DNA of 64,000 nt from Craspedostauros australis (lineage: Eukaryota; Bacillariophyta; Bacillariophyceae; Mastogloiales; Achnanthaceae), in assembly GCA_026770025.1 (NCBI GenBank), contig JAMXDE010000019.1, positions 992,001 through 1,056,000 of the forward strand, given 5' to 3'. The notes under the pieces were generated by a model, which was not told where the DNA came from, did not search any database, and was given only the letters and a program-made list of their open reading frames with translations. Position numbers and translations under genes: made by a program. Of this stretch, positions 38,656 through 49,300 are shown one piece after another (within the stretch, counting starts at the first letter, position 1; every line of letters starts with the position of its first letter).

Positions 38656-40530
38656 GGGACCACGTCTCCGGAGTGATGTCCCTGTGTGGCCAGCAACATG
38701 AAGCGAGCGGCGGCTGCAACTGAATAGAGTAGTTACATACTTTCGGATCGTTTGGTCGTCCCAGTCCATCAATTGTAGCGGGTGTCACAGTCTGGAAATT
38801 GTCCATCTGTGTGGACAGAGACTTCACGCTTTTACTCCACCTCACACCGAAATCATAGTTCTTGTGTTCTCTGCTTTGTACAGGCTCTCACACCATACAC
38901 TCATCACAATGGATGCAGAATAGCTACTTTGTACCACACATGAGCTTGCTTTGGTTGGAGGAGCACCCATGCACATTTTACATATGTTTTTTTTGTATGT
39001 GCGGTGATGCTTTGTTTGTGTACTTCATTGGACTCCATCGGCCAGCAGTTACATTCCAGCTTTCCACTGTCGCAAAGATCGGAGATTGATGGGTTCCATC
39101 CAGGATTCTGAGGTTTTGACCTTCTGTAGAAGTAACTGTGTCATGGACATACATAGCAGGCATTCCAGTTCAATGCATCCTCAGACTGAGATGATGATGG
39201 AGAGTGATGCTGTGATCAACAACATGGTTGATGGTTGTGTTGGACATTTGTGGATAGTCCTGTCCACACTGTTCGACATCAGGTGTTGGATCCAATCCAT
39301 GTTGACACCATCGTCTCTCCGGCATTTGCGACTCCCCCACTAAATCCATACAGCTGCAGCAAAGCAAAGTAGGCTGGATGGCCATGATTTAGGGCGGATG
39401 GGCGATGCAGTGGAGTGCGCAAGCACCTCCCATGGTACCTCACAATCGCAGGCGCGCCCTCAACTACTTCACAATTGGCAGGACAGTGTCACCAACCTCA
39501 TGTGGCACATGACACTGATGCAATGGCAGGACCAGACCGAGGTCAAGGCGTCCCAGACTTCCGATGACACGACGCCTGTGCTGCTCCAATATTTTCAGAT
39601 GCTGCGACCATGCCTGCCAACCACCATCCCTGCAGTCCTGTACCCACTTTGGGAGCATCATCCGCACACTGAGCAGACCGCCCAGCTCATTCCGTGGGTC
39701 CAAGCCATGCACCAAGGCCTTGGAGGCAATGCGTCACCAGCCACAGCAGTGCTTGTGAACTGGAAATGGAACTATAGGCGGATCGCACCCTGAGACGATT
39801 CCCCTGCCACCACAACATTGCCAGCAAACAGACCTGCCAAATGGACACAGCCCTCTCTCCCAACACGATCATAATACTCACACATCCGTTCCCACTGTGT
39901 GCAGACATGGAGAATAAACAAGGCAGAATCAAAGCGCCCCCCCCCCCCCCCCCCCCCCCCCCAGCACATAACTTAACAGTTATAATCAGTGAGGTATATA
40001 TATGACACCATCATTTCGAACCTCAGAAGTAGAGCATTGATGAAGCATTGAAGTGACTGTAGTCTTCTGGGTGGTAGTGAGGAAGCTGGGGGAGGGAAAT
40101 GGTGGAACCCTCCTGCTCATCATCACTTTGGAGCAAGGGTGTTCAGTTTACATATTGGCTTGCATCACGTCCTACAATAGAGTTCGTCCTCAAAAGAACT
40201 TGTCTACATGATGTCTACATGTGTGATACGTGTATGATGCAGGTTCGCATTCAAAATGAGATGATTGTTCACTTGATTTCGTCGTTGACACTATCAAACA
40301 TCATTTGATTCTCAGTCCAATCATTTCGGCTCGCTCTCCTAATGTTTCGTTGCGACGGTCATGAAGCACGCCTGCCAGATGCAACCAATTCGGCGCGTCT
40401 TTTGGTGAGACAGGAACGGGAACAGAAACGGAACCACACGATCGTCAATTCAGTCTGGTGCTATGTACATGGCAGAACATCCGTCTGTACGCATGACCCC
40501 CAAACTGTCGATCAGTAGGAAACGCAACGC
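38656..40530. other. 1.9-kb region without a recognised gene
   Basis: Several frames of 60-130 codons. The longest plus frame, 39398-39793 (131 residues, Gln/Trp/His-rich), has an overlapping minus frame and no recognised domain. The region probably contains more degraded transposon sequence following the pol fragment. A 26-base C run lies at 39937-39962. Confidence 0.35.
39937..39962 (+). repeat. 26-base poly-C tract
   Basis: Uninterrupted run of 26 C. Length in the assembly may be unreliable because such runs are hard to sequence. Confidence 0.95.
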
Positions 40531-40896
40531 TTGGATCAAAATAATTCGAATATTTTCCAGCACGAGTCAAACAGAGAACGCACGACAGAGGCACATACAA
40601 AGGATGATTCATGTTTAACGTTGATATTATCTCGTTGCCCCAAAAAGATCAATCTTGTCTTGTTTGACATCTTCGAAGACCAACAAAAAGGTTTCAAGGC
40701 TTCTCGTTACGTAGCGCTAGCGTCGCTCTTTGGAATCCCTCCAGGGTTCCACGTCCTTTCCGGAGACCACCAGAAACCACCTGTTGGCAACTGTGATGCT
40801 GTATTTCTCGTCGATCCGAAGCCCCATCAACGAAATCGTGTTCTGACACCATCCGTTCGTCTTCACTTCGTGCGTGCCTACAAGGAGTCTACCTGA
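40531..40896 (+). CDS. Possible small protein, unrecognised
   Basis: 121 codons. The centre (KKINLVLFDIFEDQQKGFKASR, VALASLFGIPPGFHVLSG) looks more protein-like than most chance frames here. No family recognised, no competing long frame, but also no supporting signal. Could be an exon or a chance frame. Confidence 0.3.
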   Translation: MDQNNSNIFQHESNRERTTEAHTKDDSCLTLILSRCPKKINLVLFDIFEDQQKGFKASRYVALASLFGIPPGFHVLSGDHQKPPVGNCDAVFLVDPKPHQRNRVLTPSVRLHFVRAYKEST

Positions 40897-41156
40897 AACC
40901 CACAGCAGCCCATAACTTATCTAATATAATGATGATCCACCTCGGACATTTTTTTATATATACTTCACAATACGATGCATAATATTCTGCAATAACCTGA
41001 AAACGCATGTAGACTGCTCCCCCCGCGACTCGTTGGTTTGTGACTGAATGGGCTCATATACACCGGCTGGGAAAATACAGTCATTTACCGTAATTTTATG
41101 CCGCACATTTCCCAGGACTAAAAAACGAGTCCCATTGCATTTGTCAGGAATGATGC

Positions 41157-41160
41157 GTAG
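41157..41160 (+). other. Target-site duplication GTAG (left copy)
   Basis: GTAG abuts the left terminal inverted repeat, and GTAG recurs at 54739-54742 next to the right one. Confidence 0.6.
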
Positions 41161-41314
41161 GACCCACTTGAGTGACAGGACCTGCAGTCGGTCCTGAGGG
41201 GGTGGGAAGATACGGGGCTTTCGACCCAGACACCCACATATTCATAAACTAGAACAAAACATAAGAATCATAGTGGACGCCGATTTTGGTTTAATGTCTT
41301 ATTTTAATTTTTAT
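41161..41314 (+). repeat. Left terminal inverted repeat of the DNA transposon
   Basis: About 154 bases matching the reverse complement of 54585-54738 with roughly six mismatches. It includes ACCTGCAGTCGGTCCTGAGG and TAGTGGACGCCGATTTTGGT. CACTTGAGTG near the tip is itself nearly palindromic. Confidence 0.93.
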
Positions 41315-41347
41315 GGACACCTCGATTTTGCCCTCATCTAGACACGA

Positions 41348-42208
41348 CTAGCGCACTACGGCCAGATTCGGTGTCTTGGTGCCTTGATTCGTGTCGCCAA
41401 AAGACAAATTATCGATGTCAATTGCAGGGCTAATGTATTTTTTTAGTCCCTCCATTGCGGCTCTGACACGTTCCAACAATTGTGTCCTCACATTTTGTTC
41501 CGCCAAGTCAGGAGATTCCGTATTTTCCTTCATTGTGTGTGTCTCGCACGCAATTCGCTCCGAGGCTTCGTTTTCTTCTTGTCGCAGCGCAATTTCTTCC
41601 TCTTCTGATCTTATTTGTTGTGCAGGCACGATTCCTGCATCAGCATTGTTTGCGTTCGTTGGGAGTGGGGGAATTTTGTGTTCGATGTGTTCGTTGCGTT
41701 AGTTGCGTTTCGTTTGATCGTACTTTCCGGGGTACGGATGTTCGCGGGCTTCGGTTTCGTGCGCTGATATGAAGCGGACATGTACTGCTTCACTCGCATT
41801 GGGTTCACGTGTACCCGTGCATACCAGTCAGTCTTCATTTCCGTGGTCTCCAGGCACCGCCGGTATCCCTTGTACTCCGTTGGCCTGTTCTTCGGATCCG
41901 CGTGTGCCACTCTGCAAACCTCTTCCAGCACGTTCACAAGGCAGGGGCGAATGGGCTCGTTTCATTGTACAGCTTTTGCAGCCCAGCCAGGTTCAGCCAA
42001 TCGCGGGTGTTCTGTTGTTGCTGTGGTGTCCTGTAGCACAGTACTTACATCAGGGGTCTCCAAGGCTGCCATGTTGATTGCTTCGAGGTACGTCAGTGCC
42101 TTGCTTTCGGTGGCAGTCTTCGCGAACCTGAGAGTCTTTTTCTCCTTCCTCGGTGATGTTGCTGCGAGTGGCTCCTGTGTGGACTGGTGTTCTATCATGA
42201 TAGGAACG
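41348..42208 (-). pseudogene. Transposase, C-terminal part (split by element A)
   Basis: Continues the transposase of 51358-53647 across the insertion: IMNSD before element A joins VPIMIEHQSTQEP after it in one frame when one GAACG copy is removed. The C-terminal part reads RKEKKTLRFAKTATESK, then CRVAHADPKNRPTEYKGYRR, MRVKQYMSASYQRTKP and RSEEEEIALRQEENEASERI, ending at 41348. The frame changes near 41945 and 41695. A GTAAGT with a following AG near 42050-42005 could be a 45-base intron (giving DWLNLAGLQKLYNE). The remaining shift is most simply a mutation. Confidence 0.7.
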
Positions 42209-42913
42209 AGTTGAAGTTCAACTAAGAACCGACTACTTTCCTTTTTAGGGTATCCCGTGTCGCCGCTTGAAATTACTTTTGGCGCGTAATTGTCCAAACC
42301 CGACAATGAACAGACCTTCCTTGCCCTCCCCTCTTTTCAGTCACGAATCGCTCCCGATTCCCATGATACGGTCCGTCTAAGCCAACCAACGTATGTGGGA
42401 ACTATATGCTCCCCAGATCCTGTCAGATGGACTTCACTTGGATTCCCTTTTGCTGCCACGACGTTTGTTGGCCATGCCAGCCACATCGTGTGCAATCTAA
42501 GCTGCTTCAACCTCAGCAATGGAATCCTGATGCAAGTGCAATCTGCTGGCTCCGGCTGCACAGCTCCCATCCCTTCAACATCTGCTGAAGCCACGAGACC
42601 TACTGCATGACATCGCCAGCGACTCAGAGGAGAAGGACACGGAGGAAAGTACAGCCTCTTCTCAGCACTGAACCATGAGGGTCAGTGCAGAGCTGTGCCA
42701 ATACATGACCATCGTTTCTCCATCCTGCCTACAGCTACTAACTCATAATACCAACTTCGGATTAGTACAAACACTACTACTCTATTCATTGTTACACGCC
42801 TTGACAGTCATACAACATTCAAGCCCAGTGAACTGCGTTAATCGGCCTCATTTGAAGCCGGCAGTCCACAAGGCCTACTCCGGTTCGTCTACGAAAGTAC
42901 ACGAATCCTAACT
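42209..42913 (+). repeat. 5' LTR of element A
   Basis: Direct repeat of 50648-51352. It begins with AGTTGAAGTTCAACT, a 7-1-7 palindrome. Frames of about 106 codons inside it appear in both LTRs and are not genes. Confidence 0.96.
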
Positions 42914-43338
42914 GGTAGCTGCGAGTGGTTTCATTACATTCACCCAACTCTATTGAACGACTTCCTCTGCCAACCGCTCGCACGGTCTCTCAGAGACCAA
43001 GCCAAAAGGCGCAGCTCGCAAACCGAGCAACTCAACTCAAGCAAGACCCCAAGGTCTTCATCCGAATGCATCTGAGTCATCGTCAGACGCCATCGCTCGA
43101 AAACCGAGCAATCCAAGACAAAAGTCCCACCTGCCAGTGACCAACAGTGTCACCTGACAGCAGCCTCTGCCAAGCAAGCAATCCAACCGCTTGAACACCA
43201 AGTGCTTGCCTCCTCAAGAGCTTTCGCCGAGTCTCAGTGCACACCTTCCAAAGAAGTGAGACCAAGCGAAATCAGCAGGACGCAAGAAAGATCGATCCGT
43301 GAAGTCCGAAGACCTCTCTGAAGCCCACGCCATCCACC
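42914..43338 (+). other. Element A leader with primer-binding site and hairpin
   Basis: The 425-base untranslated leader begins with GGTAGCTGCGAGTGG, identical to the site in element C and fitting the 3' end of a tRNA. GGTCTCTCAGAGACC at 42984-42998 is a perfect 7-bp stem with a one-base loop. Such leaders usually carry packaging or dimerisation signals; that role is inferred. Confidence 0.7.
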
Positions 43339-46300
43339 ATGACGGATGCGGCTATCCCCCTCACGCTGGAAGAGCTGCAAGCGCAGCTCCAAGCGCTCAC
43401 CACTGAGAATGCGCGCCTCACACAGGCCGCAATCGCAGCCGAAACAGCTGCAGAAGCAGCAAGGGTGGCAGCGGCAACCACGCAAACAGCGTCGGGAACC
43501 AGCGCCACCCCTCTCCGCGCCGGTCTCAACCCAGGCGGAACCGGGACGACAACCCGTGATGACCCCAACCCTTCCTTCCTAAGCGGGAGTCTCTTTGGCG
43601 ACATCGAGACTCCAGGAACCAAAAAGAGGGACGATCCCGGCAGCGAAAGCGAAGACGGAGATCCCGACCTCTCCGGCAAGCCCACGGCCCCCATCATGGG
43701 AGGTCTCCGCCTGCAAGGCCGCAACTGGGTCCCCTGGACAGGAGGAGCACCGAACTCAACCTGGACGGGCCTCGAAGACGAATCCCAGACCATGTGGACG
43801 AACTCCCAACAGCAGAAAATCCTTCACAACGGGGCGGACTCCACCAACCAATCCAAGCGCGAAACTGGGTTAACCGACAAGTTCAAGAAAGGGAACAGCA
43901 TTCAGCAGTTCGTTCGCCTTGTGCGAAATCACCTGTCCAAGACCGGACTCATCACCATGGCTTACATCTCCAACGACACAGCCACATCCAAGATGACCTG
44001 TGTTCTCGATGCTCCGGCTTCCTTCACTCTTGAAGACGCCACAAGGCACTTCGATGAGTACAGTCCGAGATGGGACCACTACGACGTCCAGAACAACTGG
44101 GCGGCCGCAGCCTTCTTCCGTGACAGCCTTGACCCAGCCCTTGAAGACCAGCTGATGAACCGCATCGAGCCGAAGTACCACAACAACTTCATCACACTCT
44201 TCATCGAGTTCATGAACAGCATCACGGCCAACTCGCTGGATGAGCAAGACATGATCACGGATCGCATTCGCTCCGTCCGAAGTCACCAGTTTGCTGGTGA
44301 CAACGTGGGATCCATGGCCGTCCATCTCCGTTCGCTCTGCAAACGCCTCGACGACGCCGGTCGCTTCGACCTCCGTCTCCTCCGCAACATCCTTGACGCC
44401 TTCCTCCAAGCAGGGGGAAAGAGCCTCTCCAGTGAACAGTACCGACGTCCTCTCTATGTGATGAAGGATGACCTTGAGAAGATCCTCATGCGTCTCCCTG
44501 TATTCACGTACGAGCACGCCTTGCCAAAGCTGGCCGCCAAAGACCTCACATGGATGGCGATTTGTAACAAGGCACAGTCCTCGTACGACAACGAGGTACG
44601 CGGGGACCGCTGGCATGCCACTCGACGCGTCAGGGACACCGGTGTTCCTAGAACTTCGTACGCGAACAACGCCACGAACAAGCACAGCGCTAACGTCCTC
44701 GAACAACACAGAGGGTTCACCAAGAAGAACGGAACGAAGGTGCCAGCCAAAAAGGGCAGAGAACACGACGGCAATCGTAACTCCAATCGTGGGTGGTCTT
44801 CCACGCCACCCAAGCCCGGGGAGCCACAGCGCAAGCTCGTCAACGACAAGACCTTTATGTGGTGTGCCAAGTGTCGCCGATGGCGTCTCTCGCACAACAC
44901 AGAGAGTCACCAGGACAACTTCAAACCTAAGGCAACCGGCAAGGCAAACCCCAAGACTGACAATCTCGAAATCGACATGGCGGCTTGGACGTGTTTCACC
45001 GCCGCAGCCAACCAGGACGAAGACACCTGGTGGTCTCTAGTCTGGAACCTCTTCACCTCCTTCAACTACCTCAATGGAACCATTGGCGTAATCCTGTTCT
45101 TCGCAACGCTTCAAGTCATCGCACTAGGAGTTGAACATGGATGGTATATCGCAGCGGCAAACGTTTGGATGATCACAGCTATCACGCTGATACTACTACA
45201 CACCAACGTCCCGCGAAGGCCACACACTCTCCGCTCCAACGATCTGACCTACTCAAAGGCGAGGATGAAGGAAGAAGCCAAGCGACACCAAGTTCGTCCA
45301 ACCCGCTTCAATGAAGCTGTAACACGCAGTCTTCATGACGTGATGATTGAGCAGGCCAAAACGTCCGACCAAACGCCAAAACAAAACAAGCGTCGTTGGG
45401 TTCGCCGAACCCGAACCAAAACTCGCAAAGCGAAACCAAGGCGTTTCAACCGAAGTGGTCCGAAATTGTCAACCAAGCCACCCACTTATGGCAAGAGACA
45501 CTATTCACCACCTCAAGGGTCGCCTTGCGTGACTGATCGGCACCACCATCGCACTTTTGAAGGTCAACCCCTCTCACACGAATTTTGGCGTCTCTATCCC
45601 AAATTCGACCTCACGACTGGTGAGCGCGAAACCACAGCGTGCTCCACGTCATTCGAAAATCTCCTGACTCTCCATGGCCTTGCCTCCTTTTTCACTAATC
45701 GTCACGCTTTCGCGTCCCCCCAAAAGGCCGAAGGTTATCTGTCCCCCAGTGAACCTTTTGAGCTCGTGTGGGACAGCGGGGCATCCATCTCTGTCACCAA
45801 CGATATCAACGACTTTTGTGATACTCCAAACGCTCCTCCAAAACCGACTTTTCTCAATGGATTCCTGAAAAAGATCCAAGTGAAAGCGCTCGGGACTGTG
45901 GAGTGGCACGTTCTGGATGTGACAGGCAACCCGCGTACGCTACGACTACCCGCCTTCCATGTGCCTCAATCACGCGTCAAGCTCATCAGCACGTCAAGCC
46001 TCTTGGAAGAATACCCCGGTGAGACCATCACCTTTGACAAGACCTCCTGCAAACTCAGCGGAATTAAGGGAAGCGACAACCGAAACGCAATCATCGCGAT
46101 CTACAAGAAGACAACAAAGCTCCCTACCTCGATTGGGTATGGCTCGGACAACATCCGCGACCTACCATCGGCACTCTCCTCAATCGTCTCTACTGTCTCG
46201 GAACACAACGTGAATATATCCGAACCGCAAAAAGAACTCCTTCGATGGCATTATCGCCTCGGACACTTATCCTTCGGTCGAGTGAAATTTCTCTTGCGAT

Positions 46301-49300
46301 CGGGTGTGCTCACAGGGTCCGAAGCATCAAAGAAGATGCACACGGCAGCCGCCAAAGTGACGAGCCTCCCCCTCTGCGCTGCGTGTCAATTCGGAAAACT
46401 GCACCGACGCCCATCACCAGGCATAACTCAGCATGTTGTCCGTGACAGACAAGGAGCCCTACGCACCGATCACCTGTTCCCCGGCCAACAAGTATCCGTT
46501 GACCATTTCGTTGGACGCACACCAGGACGCCTCTTCTCAGGACGAGGAAAAGGCGACCCAACCGACATGCACAAGGGAGGAGCCATCTTCGTAGACCATG
46601 CTTCAGGTTACATCCACGTGGAACCAGTGGCCGCCCTCACGACTCATGCTACTCTAGAAGCAAAAGAGAAGTTCGAGCTTATGTGCCGCGATGTAGGCGT
46701 ACCCGTCAGATCCTACCTCTCGGACAACGCAACTACATTCACATCGCCAGAATACACGAGACACCTCGAGGCTTTCCATCAGGTCCACCGGTTTGCCGGT
46801 GTAGGGGCGCATCACCACAACGGGATAGCTGAAAGAAGCATCCGAACTATCGTGTCAATGGCTCGGACCATGATGATGCACCAAAGCATCCACTGGCCAG
46901 ACATCTTCGATGCGCAACTGTGGCCAATGGCCGTGGTACACGCGGCTTACATCTACAACCGCGTCCCTAACCCAGCAACAGGGCTAACCCCCTACGATAT
47001 ACTTGCCCGTATCCGCCTTCCGCTCAAGCAACTACACAACCTGCATGTGTGGGGCAGCCCCGTTTATGTACTGAACAAAGCGCTGGCTGATGGACGCAAG
47101 ATCCCGCGCTGGGAACCAAGAGGCGAACGATACGTGAACATGGGTCTCTCAACAAAGCACGCGTCCACGGTCCCTCTGGTACTGTCATTGCGGACCGGAT
47201 CCATCACGCCGCAGTTTCATGCTGTGTTCGACGACTGGTTCGCCACCATATCAACGGACCCCAAACACTTGCCCGACTATCAGTCTAATGAATGGACGCG
47301 AATGTTTGGAGACACGACGTTTCAGTACCCATTCGACGAAGACGATATGGAAGCCATGGAACAAGAGGATACCTTCGCGTCGGACGCCGTCGATCAGGAA
47401 CGCCTGCGACGCAACGACGCTCCTGTTCCAGGAACTTCTCCGCCAGCTAAACATCAATCACCACCCGAAAGGCGTGAAGCGGGAACGGATCCGGTGCCTC
47501 CAAGTGAAGAGCTCCCGGTAACTCCGCCAATGGTTGACATCCTCAACGACCCTACGGCCCCTCGGATGCAAGCCTCAGAGGGAGAGGTACCACGAGTGCG
47601 GCCAACTGAGGGAGTCGCAAAGAACTCGCCAGAGATCGAACCAGCAGAGCAATCAACTCCACGGATTCCACGACCGGAACCCACACCGGTACCGCCGATC
47701 ACCTTGAAGCAAGAACCAGCATCCCCAGTCCACACGCGAACATCCTCTCCAGTCCCCGTCACAGACGAAGCAGTCCCAACACAGAGGCCGCGGAGCACGC
47801 GAGCGCGCAAGCAACCCCTGCGTTTCACTTACCAACGCTTGGGAGGCAAAGCTGCGTGGCTGGACGACGAGGACGCCGAAGAGTACTATTTCTGCCCAGC
47901 GGTAGCCAGCATGCATGAGGACGAACACGATGAGACAGTGCTCCAATTGCACCCTGACTCACCCTCTCTGATGAAATTCTCACACGCCATTCTCGACTGT
48001 CTCAAAACGATTGAACCCCTCCAACGAAAAGGCACCGACTCTCTCTCCATCGATCTTCACCAATTCAAGGTGGACGCCCACTACCTACTACGTCGATTGA
48101 GACTACGTTTCAAGACTTTGAATCCTCGCGCCCCAAACCATTCGCTCCCGCCACTTGAACCTAAGCACGACAACCGCAAAACGGAAGCCTGCATCAACAT
48201 GGCCGATTGGTGGGTCCCCGACCCCGACACCATGAACGACGAAGGCCTCGTCGACTTCGATGAGGTCTACGAGGATCTCTACAACGACATGACGGCGTAC
48301 TTCGACGAGGGTCTTAACCAACTCATCTGCAGCGAGAGCAACAGGACCCTACTGACAAACTACGCAGTAGAGAAGCTCATCAACAAGCTTAGCGAATTCA
48401 TCCGCACTGGCGCCACAAGCCCTGACTTCGACGCCCTGGACTTTCTGCGACACGCAAAGAGGGGCGGATGGCACAAAGACGATATCGAGACTTCGCTACG
48501 TGCGGGTGTGCTCCCACCGAAGAGCAACACAACCGCTAGCACCCTGTGGAAGCGAGCACAGTCGGTGTGGACCGAGATTGGTCATCACCCTCGTGCTCGC
48601 CTGATGTACGAACTGTTCCGACGCCAGATCACCACTCTGCGTCCTGGACCATGGCCGTTGCCGAATGAACGCGATGTGAACGAATTTGCTCTGGGTTTGT
48701 GGCCTTTCAACGCAAAACCTCTGTTGACAGAGCCCAACACACGAAATTCGAACAACAAAACACCACCACATTCGCTCCTGCGTGTCGACCCAACGACGAT
48801 CCTAGACACCAAGAACATCATCCCGTCAACTGACTGGGCCAACATCGAGCAACACGCCTACGCTGCATCACTCGTCGAACCCAGTTCGGACACGACCAAC
48901 TACCCTATCTACGTGGACAACCACATGATGAGCTACTTCGTCACAGGCGGCGACTTCGACGTTACTGAACGCTCAACAGCCTACAAAGCATCAACCAACG
49001 ATCCAGACACCCTCTCCTTCGATGAAGCACTCAAGGACAACAACAAAGAAGAGTGGATGCAAGCTGCAAGCAAGGAGATCAAGGAACTCACCGAAAAGGG
49101 CACCTGGGAAGAAGTGGACAGAACCCGCATCTTCGACCCAGTCTACCCTGGGACGTGGGTCTTCCGTCGCAAGCGCCTCCCAGATGGAACCATCAAGAAA
49201 TACAAGGGCCGCTGGTGCTGTCGAGGCGATCTTATGAAAGAAGACGCCTCCACCTACGCTCCCGTCGTGGCATGGTCGTCTGTCCGTATCTTCCTGAGCA

